From positions 1 through 25,789 of the IMG/VR virus record IMGVR_UViG_3300008448_000557: a DNA stretch of 25,789 bases; one strand, 5' to 3'. The DNA is from a virus. Position 1 is the first letter of the stretch. The number at the start of each line of letters is the position of its first letter. Positions 1-8,770 of the stretch are shown here, piece by piece. The notes beneath the pieces were generated by a model. It made no database searches and had not been told where the DNA came from. It saw only the letters and a program-made list of their open reading frames with translations. The translations under genes were made by a program, and so were the position numbers.

Positions 1-25
1 TTGTGTTTATATCTATGTTTTTTGG

Positions 26-202
26 ATGGGTGATGTGGCAACTACGAAACTTATCTGCTGGATATTGATAGGAGTGGCCGTATGCATCATTGTTGGAGTT
101 ACCTCGATGGCATACGTAGAAACCCTATACATGCGAGCGCAACTTAAACAAGAGATAAAAGAACTGCGTAAATTAAAACGTGAATTAAAGGAATCAAAAT
201 GA
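26..202 (+). CDS. Small membrane protein with C-terminal coiled coil, possibly partial at the left edge
   Basis: Function not recognised. From ATG 26 the frame encodes 58 residues: a hydrophobic stretch (LICWILIGVAVCIIVGVT, about residues 9-26) followed by a Lys/Glu-rich helix (LKQEIKELRKLKRELKESK) typical of a single-pass membrane protein with a cytoplasmic or periplasmic coiled coil. The stop overlaps the ATG of the next gene (ATGA), so it belongs to the lysis operon. A spanin-like or accessory holin role is inferred only from architecture and position. The frame is open to the window edge, so the true start may lie upstream. GTG 35 is an alternative start. No clear Shine-Dalgarno sequence precedes either. 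A second frame also open to the left edge stops at 66-68 and could be the end of the preceding gene. Confidence 0.5.
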   Translation: MGDVATTKLICWILIGVAVCIIVGVTSMAYVETLYMRAQLKQEIKELRKLKRELKESK

Positions 203-471
203 ATTGGGCAGATGTATTAAAAGCGGTCATACCCATTATTGTGGCTTCCCTTGCATGGCTCTTGGGTCAAGTCAACGACTTCTCCACACGCTTAACACGA
301 ATCGAAGGCGCTATGCCTGCATTGATTACCAAAGAGGGCGTCCCAACGGACAGCCCAATCTCTGCGGAAAAACGAGCCATGATGAAGGAGCATTTGATGA
401 ACCACATAAACGAATTGCAAGTCAAAGTCAGGTTGCTTGAAGAACGTGAAAAAATGGGAGTTAAAAAATGA
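199..471 (+). CDS. Small membrane protein of the lysis module (spanin- or holin-like architecture)
   Basis: 90 residues. Residues about 8-24 (AVIPIIVASLAWLLGQV) form one N-terminal membrane segment. The rest is a predicted helix with heptad-like charge pattern (HLMNHINELQVKVRLLEEREK). The N-in, single-TM, coiled-coil layout resembles inner-membrane spanins and T7 gp18.5-type accessory lysis proteins, but no outer-membrane lipoprotein partner is visible, so that role is an inference. It overlaps the previous gene and the holin gene by 4 bases each (ATGA), implying translational coupling. An overlapping frame at 204-440 on the same strand is a shadow. Confidence 0.75.
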   Translation: MNWADVLKAVIPIIVASLAWLLGQVNDFSTRLTRIEGAMPALITKEGVPTDSPISAEKRAMMKEHLMNHINELQVKVRLLEEREKMGVKK

Positions 472-974
472 TGACACTATTCTCAACCCTACTGTCTTTC
501 CTGATGGGCGGGTTACCCAAATTGATGGACTTCTTCCAAGACCGTGCAGATAAGTCGCATGAACTAGCCTTGGCACAGATGCAGACTGAGCGTGAGTTGA
601 CCTTGAAGAAGGCTGGCTTAGAAGCGCAAGAAAAGATTGAGCATATCCAGACAGAGCAGATACAGATTAACGCTGAAGTAACCAACGCACAGACTGCCAT
701 GCAAGAGCGTCAAGCCCTGTATGCCCACGACATTGCTATTGGTCAAGGAGCCAGCCAGTGGGTAGTAAATGCCCGCGCTATGGTGCGCCCTGCCATAACT
801 TATGGCCTGTTCATCTTGTTTGCCTTTGTAGAAATATTTGGTTTCTGGTTTGCTTTCTACAAGGAAGTGCCATTTGAAGTTGCGTTAGACCTGCTGTGGG
901 ATAACGAGACACAAATTATCTGGGCATCTGTGGTGTCGTTCTGGTTTGGCACACAAGCCTTTGGCAAGAAATGA
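468..974 (+). CDS. Holin, GTA_holin_3TM-like
   Basis: 168 residues. It starts with a hydrophobic or amphipathic segment (residues 2-22), then a long charged helix (about 24-85), then two strong membrane segments (about 109-131, ITYGLFILFAFVEIFGFWF, and about 149-165, QIIWASVVSFWFGTQAF). The long coiled region followed by MVRPAITY...F and a C-terminal hydrophobic hairpin matches, by my recognition, the 'holin of 3TMs, for gene-transfer release' family. It would permeabilise the inner membrane so that the cytoplasmic lysozyme encoded just downstream reaches the peptidoglycan. ATGA overlap with the endolysin gene supports this pairing. Confidence 0.75.
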   Translation: MMTLFSTLLSFLMGGLPKLMDFFQDRADKSHELALAQMQTERELTLKKAGLEAQEKIEHIQTEQIQINAEVTNAQTAMQERQALYAHDIAIGQGASQWVVNARAMVRPAITYGLFILFAFVEIFGFWFAFYKEVPFEVALDLLWDNETQIIWASVVSFWFGTQAFGKK

Positions 975-1447
975 ACCTGTCAGACAAAGCTCTGAAGATG
1001 ATCACGCACCATGAAGGAGTGCGTCAGAAGCCTTATCGTTGCCCAGCCAAGCTGTGGACGGTGGGGGTGGGGCATGTTTTATACCCAGAGCAAGGCAAGA
1101 TGAAGATAGAAGAGCGTGATGGGTTTGGCCTCAAAGACGCAGACAACCGCACGTTTAGTATGGAAGAAGTCAATGGAATTCTTAAAGCAGATTTGGCTAG
1201 GTTTGAGCGAGGTGTGGTTCAGTTCTGTCCTGTTCCCCTCACTCAGGGTCAGTACGATGCTCTTATCTCTTTTAGCTTTAATGTTGGTTTGGGAACACTA
1301 CAGCGCTCAACCCTCCGTCAGAAGGTTCTTCGCGGGGATATGGAGGGGGCGGCAGAAGAACTCTTGAAGTATTGCAAGGCGGGTGGCAAAATACTTAAAG
1401 GGCTAGAGAATCGTAGAAAAGATGAACGCGCCCTGTTCTTAGGATAA
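971..1447 (+). CDS. Phage lysozyme (endolysin), glycoside hydrolase family 24
   Basis: 158 residues, normal length for T4-type lysozymes. It hydrolyses the MurNAc-GlcNAc bond in peptidoglycan. The catalytic pattern E-8aa-[D/C]-5aa-T is visible: E15 (HHEG), C24 and T30 (WTVGVGH). In T4 lysozyme the middle residue is Asp20; here it is Cys, a variant known in this family. The conserved substrate-cleft segment QYDALISFSFNVG follows. There is no signal peptide or signal-anchor at the N-terminus, so export should depend on the upstream holin. The start overlaps the holin stop (ATGA). Confidence 0.93.
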   Translation: MNLSDKALKMITHHEGVRQKPYRCPAKLWTVGVGHVLYPEQGKMKIEERDGFGLKDADNRTFSMEEVNGILKADLARFERGVVQFCPVPLTQGQYDALISFSFNVGLGTLQRSTLRQKVLRGDMEGAAEELLKYCKAGGKILKGLENRRKDERALFLG

Positions 1448-1450
1448 AAG

Positions 1451-3556
1451 ATGCCATTAAAAAAATTATTACTCCGACCCGGCGTAAATAAGGAGAACAC
1501 TAGATATACCAGTGAAAACGGCTGGTATGACTGCGACAAGATTCGCTTTCGCCAAGGCACACCTGAGAAAATTGGTGGGTGGCAACGCATTTCTGGCAAT
1601 ACATTTTTTGGAATTTGCCGTTCTTTATGGACATGGGTAACTCTGGGCGCTCAAAAGCTAATTGGAGTAGGCACTAACTTAAAGTTTTATATTAGTGCTG
1701 GCGGTGCTTATTACGATATAACTCCAACTCAACCAGTCCATACGTTAACCAATCCATTTTCCACACAAAGTGGCTCTACTACAGTTACTGTAACGGACGC
1801 TACTGGTGGATACATTAACGGCGATTTTGTAACATTTACGGGCGCTACTGCTGTTGGCGGTATTACCATTTCCGGTGAGTACCAATTAACTTACGCAAGC
1901 GCTACCACTTACACAATCACAGCCGCATCTCAAGCCTCTTCTACCGCAACAGGCGGTGGCACTGTCTATGCTGTATATCAAGTAAATGTTGGCCCAGCAT
2001 ACGCTGTCCCCTTGGTTGGATGGGGCGCTGGCCCTTGGGGTAGTGGAACATGGGGTGTAGGCACCACATCAAATGATGCCATGCGTCTATGGAGTCAAAG
2101 CAATTTTGGTGAAGATTTAATCTATGGCCCAAAAGGCGGCCCGCTGTATTACTGGGATGCCAATATTGGGTATCAGCCGTCTATCGTGACTATGACAATT
2201 GCAGGCCCTTGCGTTGTAAGCTCAACCATAATTTTGCCAGACCTAAGTGCAATTGTGTTTCAAACAACTGGCGCGTTACCTACTGGATTATTGGTTGGAA
2301 CAACTTACTACACAAGATATGTGTCACTTACGACTTTCAATCTATCAACAACTCCAGCAGGAGCTTTGATAACAACGACAGGAAGTCAGTCTGGGGTTCA
2401 ATCAATATCCCCAAATGGCATAGATATTACGGCCTTTGCTTCCGCTTCTAACTGCCCAATCATTCAAAACTTTATTCTTGTCTCAGACACAAGTAGATAT
2501 GTTTTTGCTTTTGGCTGTAATGCTCTTGGCTCAACAACCCAAGATCCAATGCAGATTCGCTGGTCAAACCAAGAGTCTGCGCTTGAATGGACTCCATCAG
2601 CCACCAATACGGCGGGTGATATACGTTTATCTCACGGGTCTGAAATTATCACGGCCATGCAAGCCCGCCAAGAGATATTGGTATGGACTGATTCATCACT
2701 TTATTCTTTTCAATATGTAGGCGCTCCTATTGTGTGGGGTTCTCAACTGGTGGGAGACAACATATCCATAGCTGGTCAGAACGCTGTTTCATACGCTAAC
2801 GGCGTAGCCTACTGGATGGGTGTGGATAAGTTTTATAAATACGATGGACGTACACAAACCCTTTCTTGTGACTTGCGCCAGTTTGTATTTGAAAACATTA
2901 ACAAATCTCAGTTTGATCAAGTTATATCTGGAACAAACGAAGGCTTTAATGAGATCTGGTGGTTTTATTGCTCAAATGATTCAGTTGATAACAGCGTTGA
3001 CAGCTATGTTGTTTACAACTACCTTGAGACTGATGGAAAAGGCGGTACTGGTGTCTGGTACTACGGGTCTATGGCTAGAACCGCATGGCTTGACTCTGGT
3101 CTAAGAGATTATCCACTAGCCGCCACTTACAACTACAACCTTGTTGACCATGAAATTGGTGTAGATGATAAGGCTACGGCGACCACAACTCCTATTGAGG
3201 CTTACATCACTTCTGCTGAATTTGACATTGATGACGGCGATAGATTTGGGTTTATATGGCGTGTAGTACCAGATATTACGTTCCGTGGATCTACAGCAAC
3301 AAGCCCGCAAGTAACGATGTACTTAAAGCCTATGCAAAACTCAGGCTCTGGATATAACAGCCCAGCGTCCATAGGTGGCGATGCTTCTGCCACGATCACA
3401 CGTACGGCAATTCTTCCAATTGAAGAGTTTACGGGTCAGATTTATACAAGGGTAAGAGGCCGTCAAATTGCTATGGAAGTAAGGTCTACTGCCGCAGGAG
3501 TTACTTGGCAACTAGGATCTCCTCGTCTAGATATTAGACAGGATGGCAGACGATGA
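1451..3556 (+). CDS. Virion protein, P22 gp10-like stabilisation / tail hub protein
   Basis: 701 residues. The N-terminus MPLKKLLLRPGVNKENTRY followed by W-Y-D-C-D-K-IRFRQGTPEKIGGW matches a common conserved opening of aquatic-phage proteins of the phage stabilisation / tail type. The rest is beta-rich, with Thr/Gly/Ala repeats around residues 100-185 that look like an inserted Ig-like or beta-sandwich module, and further such segments around 250-325. By analogy with P22 gp10 it would sit at the head-tail junction as the tail nozzle or hub. AGGA lies 6-7 bases before the ATG. The ATGA overlap with the next gene fits a structural operon. Alternative assignment: another tail tubular or baseplate-like protein. 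Confidence 0.6.
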   Translation: MPLKKLLLRPGVNKENTRYTSENGWYDCDKIRFRQGTPEKIGGWQRISGNTFFGICRSLWTWVTLGAQKLIGVGTNLKFYISAGGAYYDITPTQPVHTLTNPFSTQSGSTTVTVTDATGGYINGDFVTFTGATAVGGITISGEYQLTYASATTYTITAASQASSTATGGGTVYAVYQVNVGPAYAVPLVGWGAGPWGSGTWGVGTTSNDAMRLWSQSNFGEDLIYGPKGGPLYYWDANIGYQPSIVTMTIAGPCVVSSTIILPDLSAIVFQTTGALPTGLLVGTTYYTRYVSLTTFNLSTTPAGALITTTGSQSGVQSISPNGIDITAFASASNCPIIQNFILVSDTSRYVFAFGCNALGSTTQDPMQIRWSNQESALEWTPSATNTAGDIRLSHGSEIITAMQARQEILVWTDSSLYSFQYVGAPIVWGSQLVGDNISIAGQNAVSYANGVAYWMGVDKFYKYDGRTQTLSCDLRQFVFENINKSQFDQVISGTNEGFNEIWWFYCSNDSVDNSVDSYVVYNYLETDGKGGTGVWYYGSMARTAWLDSGLRDYPLAATYNYNLVDHEIGVDDKATATTTPIEAYITSAEFDIDDGDRFGFIWRVVPDITFRGSTATSPQVTMYLKPMQNSGSGYNSPASIGGDASATITRTAILPIEEFTGQIYTRVRGRQIAMEVRSTAAGVTWQLGSPRLDIRQDGRR

Positions 3557-3903
3557 CATTCATTGTTACCTCTGAGTCTAATCTCAATAGGATTGCCGCT
3601 CCAGCGCTTCCATCGCCTACACAAGGTTATTCTGACGCATATCAAAACCAGTTTAATAATGTTTTGCGTTTGTACTTTAATCGTATACAGGGCATATTAG
3701 ACCAACTAAATACAGACAGCGGGATAATTCCTGCTCTTACCGTTTACACGGTGGTAACGTTACCAAGCGCCGCTACATCTGGAATTGGGGCTAGAGCGTT
3801 TGTGTCTGATGCCCTAGCTCCTGTATTTGGATCAACTGTTGCCACGGGTGGCTCGGTTAAAACCCCCGTTTATTCAGACGGTACAAATTGGAAAGTCGGA
3901 TGA
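3553..3903 (+). CDS. Small tail-associated structural protein
   Basis: 116 residues, no enzyme motif. The N-terminal half contains a predicted helix (YQNQFNNVLRLYFNRIQGILDQL). The C-terminal half ends in a beta module, GARAFVSDALAPVFGSTVA then TPVYSDGTNWKVG, a phrase I recognise from many short phage tail or fibre-associated proteins. Function is inferred as a virion or tail component. The ATG overlaps the upstream stop and its own stop overlaps the next start (ATGA both sides). It contains one perfect copy of the 14-bp palindrome (3752-3765), encoding VVTLP. Confidence 0.6.
   Translation: MTFIVTSESNLNRIAAPALPSPTQGYSDAYQNQFNNVLRLYFNRIQGILDQLNTDSGIIPALTVYTVVTLPSAATSGIGARAFVSDALAPVFGSTVATGGSVKTPVYSDGTNWKVG
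3752..3765. repeat. Palindrome copy 1 (perfect)
   Basis: TGGTAACGTTACCA, a perfect 14-base palindrome inside the small tail protein gene (encodes VVTLP). Identical to the copy at 18184-18197. Confidence 0.75.
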
Positions 3904-4370
3904 ACGTCACACTAGTCGATAGCAAGAAAAAGAAACTCCAGCCCGGAGATATTCTTGTTGTTGCCGCACATCAAAACAAAGTGCCGGCCAATGAGATGAA
4001 AGCTCAGTCTAAGAAGAGTGAGGGAATATCTCCTGCAAGATTGTTATACACAGCTTATGTACAGGAAATACAGAACCCATCATTAATTAGAATTCAAGAG
4101 AACAATACATTGTTTGTTATCCATCCAGTTAAGGATAGGGTTGGCGTTCTAAGAATGTTTAATGGGGATACGTTAAACAATCTTCCTAGCAACATAGCAA
4201 CATTCTTTGAGTCTGCCTACAAAATAGGGGCAGATATTTTGATGTATCCAGTAGATGCAAATACTTCTTCCGCTTTCAAACAAGCTTTTGACAAGTATCA
4301 AAACGAAGGCAAAGAGTTTTCTTCAAGGAGCGACATGATTATTGTTGTTCTTGGAAAGCAAAGGTCTTGA
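3900..4370 (+). CDS. Conserved phage protein of unknown function
   Basis: 156 residues from ATG 3900, which overlaps the previous stop (ATGA). A slightly longer frame from 3888 is possible but would intrude further on the upstream gene. The protein begins NVTLVDSKKKKLQPGDILVV and carries NTLFVIHPVKDRVGVLRMF and a C-terminal helical segment before SDMIIVVLGKQ. I have seen similar openings in aquatic-phage hypothetical proteins encoded between tail and internal virion genes. An acetyltransferase-like fold is conceivable from the alternating strand/helix pattern, but no acetyl-CoA binding motif is visible. Treat as unknown. Confidence 0.65.
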   Translation: MNVTLVDSKKKKLQPGDILVVAAHQNKVPANEMKAQSKKSEGISPARLLYTAYVQEIQNPSLIRIQENNTLFVIHPVKDRVGVLRMFNGDTLNNLPSNIATFFESAYKIGADILMYPVDANTSSAFKQAFDKYQNEGKEFSSRSDMIIVVLGKQRS

Positions 4371-4371
4371 T

Positions 4372-6858
4372 ATGGGGTGGAATTGGGTAGCAAACATAGT
4401 TAAAAATCCGGGTAAAACGTTAGATGATGCTGGTAGCACACTTAGTAACGTTGTTCAAAAAACACTAAACGGCGTAAGCGGCGCTGTTACCACTGTTCTT
4501 CAGACAATTAACAAAACAGTAGATAACATTATTCGGGATCCTCTCCCAACGATTGCCATATATGCAGGTATGTCTGTGGGTATACCGCCGTTTGTTACTT
4601 CCGCCGCTATTACCGCATCAAGGGGCGGTAATGTAGAAGACATGATGAAGTCTGCCGCTATTTCATGGGCGGTAACCAAAGGGCTGGAATATGCGGAAAT
4701 TGGAAGCACCGATACCATAGATCCAGAAACTGGTGAAGTAGTACAAAAGCCAATGACAACAAAGGATATTACGCGAAGCATTGGTGAAAAGATTGGTTCA
4801 GCCACTACTCCAGCAATAGGAACTGCCGTAGCTAGTGGATTAAACACATCTATTGTTGCTGGCATTCGGGCTAGTTTGACGGGTAAGGACGTTAACCAAG
4901 CAATAGCAGATGGCTTTGCATCTGGTTCTGTATCGTCTGGTGTCACCTCATTGAGTAGTGAACTAGGTTTACAAAAGGATTGGGGCTTATCTGACAAGCA
5001 GATGAAGACCATAAATGCAACCGTTTCTACTGGTATAAGCGCCGCAATTTCTGGTAAAGATCCTTCTACAGTAATAGGTAACTACATAGCAAATACGCTA
5101 ATAGACACGGGCGCAACAAAGGTTGCGAAAGAAGCCAAGGATGCCTATAAGAGTGTGCAAGATCTAACTTCTTCTGCCAAAGTAAAGGCAGACGAATATG
5201 ACGCGCATTACCAAGATTGGACAAAACAAAAAGAAGAAGTTCAAAAACAAGTGGATGAATTTAATGTTACTCGTACAGCATATCTTGATAACTACAGCAA
5301 GGAAATGCAACCAGTCGTTGACAAGATTACTCCCTATACAGATGCATTTAATACTGCCAAGACTGAATATGACAAGCAAATGGCTATCTATAACAATACA
5401 GGGCAAAGTATTGATGCAAGGAATGCGGCTGGGGCAGAAGCTGAAAAGCAAGCAAAGATAGCAAATGATGCCGCTGTTGAGGCCAACAAAATACAAACAG
5501 AAAACAAGTCAGTTATTGATAAGTACAACACACAAAATAACTCTCTTGCCGCTACTGCTGGGACGCTAAAGGGTAAGGTTGATATCTTGAATGATTACAA
5601 CCTTGGTGCGCCAACGGATGCAAACAAAGAAGGTTCTACCGCTTGGAAACTTTACCAGTCTTCTGAGGCGCTACAGAAAACTATTGACGCACAAAGAGCC
5701 GCAGTTGATGCCGCCACTGCCGCAGATCTTAGATACGCAACGCAAGTATCTGAAACCACTACGCAAAACATAACTCTTGACGCTATCAAGAACGGAACTA
5801 TTGCGCCTATTTCCAAGCCAGACGGGGAAGCTGGTGTTCTGTACTTTGATAACGGAATGGAACTCAGGCAGGACGGGACTATTTACCAAGGCGGTAAACA
5901 GGTCTATTCCTCTGCAATGGCTCCTGATGTAACGGATATTTTCAAGGGTGCTACGCCTATTGAGGGGGCTAACGGACGGCTGACTTACACAGGTACTGCT
6001 GGTAGGGATGTAGCCGAGTCTGACATTACAAGAATCAAAGACATTGTGGCTGGTAAGCGCCCAGTAGATCTTGCCTATGACATTAACCAAGACAACAAGG
6101 TAGACAAAACAGACCTTGGGTTAATTACAGCTATGTCGCAGGGTGCTAGTTTTGACCCTACGGAAGAAGTTCAGCCTTGGCAATTCCTTGGAACATCTGG
6201 TCAGGGAATGGGGGATTGGCAGTTAACCAAAGAAGGTTACTGGGTTAGTCCAGATGGGAAAATGCTAGACATAGAGGGTAAGCCAATTGGATATAACGCT
6301 ACTCTGACAGAGCAGGAAGCCCAGCCTTGGGAGAATTTAAGCCAGTCTGGTGACGTTCAAAACATGACTGGATGGAGTTACAGCAAGGGTGTATGGTCTG
6401 ATCCATCTGGCAATAAGTTTGATCAATATGGTAATTTTGTTGGGCAAAAACCAGCAACTCCAAAGCCATACACGGGTAAAGTCGGTACTGTTTGGGGGCC
6501 GACAGGTTCAATGATTAATAGGCCGGCGGCAACCAATACAACACAAACACCGCAACAACAAATTGACAATACCAAAGCACAGCTCCAAATGGGGATAGCT
6601 AATCTAGTTCCACAGATACAAGCTTTGGCATCAGAAGGCAACCAGCAAATACAACAACCCCAAGTTGTAGGTTCTGGTATATCTCCAGAGTTTACAAATC
6701 CTATTGAGTTAGGTGCGCCTTTGGAGACTGATTACTTTAGTAAATTGGTTAAAGAACAGCAAGACAAAAAGTCAACACAAACACAAGACGGCACGGTTAA
6801 AATCGCTTCGGGAGGGTCAATTCGTGGCCTACCGGGGCTTCTACGCAGAAGAGGTTAA
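4372..6858 (+). CDS. Large virion protein with coiled coil, EF-hand-like loop and WxxL repeats
   Basis: 828 residues from ATG 4372, two bases after the upstream stop with AAGG about 8 bases before. In-frame ATG 4342 would overlap the upstream gene. Visible order: Gly/Ala/Ser-rich N-terminus with a weak hydrophobic patch around residues 58-80; a long Lys/Glu/Gln coiled coil around 245-380; an EF-hand or dockerin-like loop DINQDNKVDKTD at 570-581 with Asp/Asn at positions 1, 3, 5, 9 and 12; two imperfect repeats starting QPWQFL (W603) and QPWENL (W653), 50 residues apart; a Gln-rich segment; and the C-terminus SGGSIRGLPGLLRRRG. Probably an internal or ejected virion protein or part of the tail apparatus. 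Function inferred from position only. Confidence 0.65.
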   Translation: MGWNWVANIVKNPGKTLDDAGSTLSNVVQKTLNGVSGAVTTVLQTINKTVDNIIRDPLPTIAIYAGMSVGIPPFVTSAAITASRGGNVEDMMKSAAISWAVTKGLEYAEIGSTDTIDPETGEVVQKPMTTKDITRSIGEKIGSATTPAIGTAVASGLNTSIVAGIRASLTGKDVNQAIADGFASGSVSSGVTSLSSELGLQKDWGLSDKQMKTINATVSTGISAAISGKDPSTVIGNYIANTLIDTGATKVAKEAKDAYKSVQDLTSSAKVKADEYDAHYQDWTKQKEEVQKQVDEFNVTRTAYLDNYSKEMQPVVDKITPYTDAFNTAKTEYDKQMAIYNNTGQSIDARNAAGAEAEKQAKIANDAAVEANKIQTENKSVIDKYNTQNNSLAATAGTLKGKVDILNDYNLGAPTDANKEGSTAWKLYQSSEALQKTIDAQRAAVDAATAADLRYATQVSETTTQNITLDAIKNGTIAPISKPDGEAGVLYFDNGMELRQDGTIYQGGKQVYSSAMAPDVTDIFKGATPIEGANGRLTYTGTAGRDVAESDITRIKDIVAGKRPVDLAYDINQDNKVDKTDLGLITAMSQGASFDPTEEVQPWQFLGTSGQGMGDWQLTKEGYWVSPDGKMLDIEGKPIGYNATLTEQEAQPWENLSQSGDVQNMTGWSYSKGVWSDPSGNKFDQYGNFVGQKPATPKPYTGKVGTVWGPTGSMINRPAATNTTQTPQQQIDNTKAQLQMGIANLVPQIQALASEGNQQIQQPQVVGSGISPEFTNPIELGAPLETDYFSKLVKEQQDKKSTQTQDGTVKIASGGSIRGLPGLLRRRG

Positions 6859-6860
6859 AT

Positions 6861-8759
6861 ATGAGCTATGAAATAACTGGTGTGGGCGAAGATGGTGAAT
6901 ACACCTATCAATGGTTTGATGATCCAAATACCAATGTAGATGTTGTAACCGATCCCTATGCGGGTTTGGATTGGACAACTCCAATACCAGAAGTAAGCAC
7001 TACGCAATATATTGCAGACCAAGCGGTTAAGACCGAGACTATTGCTGGTGACATTATTTACACGATGGCAGATGGCACAAAGTATGGAGTAAACCCAGAG
7101 ACTAATGATTATTACTCTCTGACGGGTTCGCAATACGATGCCATGACCAATGCTGACAAGTCTGGTATTACAAAGGATACGTTTGCTTCTTTGCGTGGAC
7201 AGCCCGTAGCCCCTACTGGTTCTTCTATAACTGACAAGATTTATAGCCAACTCAAAGGTGCTTTTACAGACGCTAAAGGCAATACCAACTGGGCGGCTTT
7301 AGCTACTGCCGCCGCTGGAATTAAGGCCGTAACTGGTGCGGATAAGGTGCAAACCCCCGGCTATAAGGGTACTATCCCCATGGACTTACAAGCTGTCCGT
7401 GGGCGGGTTAACTATGAAGATCCAAACCGCAGACCCGGAAGCATGGGTAGACAGTACTTTACAGATACCGCCTTTGCCAATCCTGCAAACGTTGCCGCCG
7501 CCAGAACTGCTGTTGGCGAACAAGCAAGTGGCATATTATCAGGGTATACACCTACTCCGGCACCTGCCGTTACTGCTCCAGCTCAAGCAATGGAAACGTT
7601 ACCACCATCTGGGGTGTCCTCTTTGATGCCTGTGCCACAGGCGCAGGGCATGGCTAGGGGTGGAACGGCTCGTTACTTACAAGGTGCAACAGACGGAATG
7701 GCTGACAAGATCCCTTCCTCCATAGATGGAAAACAAAAAGCCGCTTTGAGTCATGGCGAGTTTGTAATCCCTGCTGATGTGGTTTCTCACCTTGGCAATG
7801 GTAATTCTGATGCTGGCGCAAACAAACTCTACGACATGATGGCTCGTATCCGCAAGGCTCGGACTGGTACAACCCAGCAAGGTAAGCGCATTAACCCAGA
7901 CAAGTTCATGCCCGGCGGTCAAGTTGGTTATGCCTCTGGTGGTATTGCTAAATTTGTTGAGGGCGGCACAACGGGATCTGTAGGTACAACAGGAACAAGC
8001 GCAGGATCTACGGCCATCCCTAGCCTTGGCACTTCTTCGGAAGGCTCTCTGTCCTCATGGGCGGGGCCATATGTTTCTGACTATTTGTCCAAAGGCGCGG
8101 CACTATCTAACGCCCCTTATCAGTCTTATACGGGGCCACTGACTGCGGGTGCATCTGAACTTCAAACCAAACAGTTTAGCGGCCTGTCTAACTTGGCTGA
8201 CAACAGTACGTTCAATGCTACCCAAGCACAGAATTATATGAACCCATATATTTCTGCGGCGCTCAATCCTCAGTTAGAAGAACTACGCCGTCAATCACAG
8301 ATCACCCAACTTGGTAACGCTAACAAAGCTACCCAAGCAGGGGCATTTGGCGGATCTCGTCAGGCTTTGATGGATACAGAAACTCAACGCGCCTTGTTGT
8401 CTGAACAGAACAAAGCAATTGGATCTGGTTATGCCACGGCTTTTGATAAGGCCACAGGTCAGTTCAATGCCGACAAAAACCGCGAACTACAAGTTCAACA
8501 AGCCCTTGGAACTGCCGGTGCTACTCAGCGTGACATTGAGCAACAAGGCATTACCGCAGACAAAACCCAGTTTGAAGAGCAAAGGGACTTTCCCTATAAG
8601 ATGGTTCAATACCAAAAAGATTTGCTCCAAGGTCTACCAGTTACAACTACTGCCAGTACAACCAACCAGACGCAACTTAGTCAGCTTGCTGGTCAGGTGC
8701 AAGGCTTGATGGCGCTATATCAATCATTGGCTAATTTGGGTCAAACCAAACCAGCATAA
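6861..8759 (+). CDS. Virion protein with MARGG/ADVVSHLGNG domain
   Basis: 632 residues, starting two bases after the upstream stop. The recognisable part is residues about 264-350: MARGGTARYLQG, then SIDGKQKAALSHGEFVIPAD and VVSHLGNG, then KLYDMMARIRKARTG and INPDKFMPGG. I recall this block from many marine and freshwater phage structural proteins without assigned function. A second GG motif, YASGGIAKFVEGG, follows. The C-terminal half is helical and rich in Ala/Gln (TQAQNYMNPYISAALNPQL, KATQAGAFGG), resembling internal virion or ejection proteins. It carries one near-perfect palindrome copy at 7591-7604. Confidence 0.6.
   Translation: MSYEITGVGEDGEYTYQWFDDPNTNVDVVTDPYAGLDWTTPIPEVSTTQYIADQAVKTETIAGDIIYTMADGTKYGVNPETNDYYSLTGSQYDAMTNADKSGITKDTFASLRGQPVAPTGSSITDKIYSQLKGAFTDAKGNTNWAALATAAAGIKAVTGADKVQTPGYKGTIPMDLQAVRGRVNYEDPNRRPGSMGRQYFTDTAFANPANVAAARTAVGEQASGILSGYTPTPAPAVTAPAQAMETLPPSGVSSLMPVPQAQGMARGGTARYLQGATDGMADKIPSSIDGKQKAALSHGEFVIPADVVSHLGNGNSDAGANKLYDMMARIRKARTGTTQQGKRINPDKFMPGGQVGYASGGIAKFVEGGTTGSVGTTGTSAGSTAIPSLGTSSEGSLSSWAGPYVSDYLSKGAALSNAPYQSYTGPLTAGASELQTKQFSGLSNLADNSTFNATQAQNYMNPYISAALNPQLEELRRQSQITQLGNANKATQAGAFGGSRQALMDTETQRALLSEQNKAIGSGYATAFDKATGQFNADKNRELQVQQALGTAGATQRDIEQQGITADKTQFEEQRDFPYKMVQYQKDLLQGLPVTTTASTTNQTQLSQLAGQVQGLMALYQSLANLGQTKPA
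7591..7604. repeat. Palindrome copy 2 (one base off)
   Basis: TGGAAACGTTACCA inside the 632-residue virion protein gene (encodes METLP). Identical to the copy at 23219-23232. Confidence 0.65.
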
Positions 8760-8770
8760 CGGGGTAAAAC

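Noticed and set aside
3888-3902. Upstream start (ATG 3888) for the gene ending at 4370
   Set aside because: ATG 3900 overlaps the previous stop as ATGA, the junction style used throughout; the longer version adds only MESR inside the upstream gene.
4342-4371. Upstream start (ATG 4342) for the large virion protein gene
   Set aside because: It would overlap the previous gene by 29 bases, while ATG 4372 follows the stop by one base and has an AAGG at proper distance.
4500-5012. 170-residue minus-strand ORF opposite the large virion gene, and other long antisense frames such as 5671-6090
   Set aside because: They mirror well-supported genes, have no recognisable domain, ribosome site or operon context, and arise from the codon pattern of the opposite strand.
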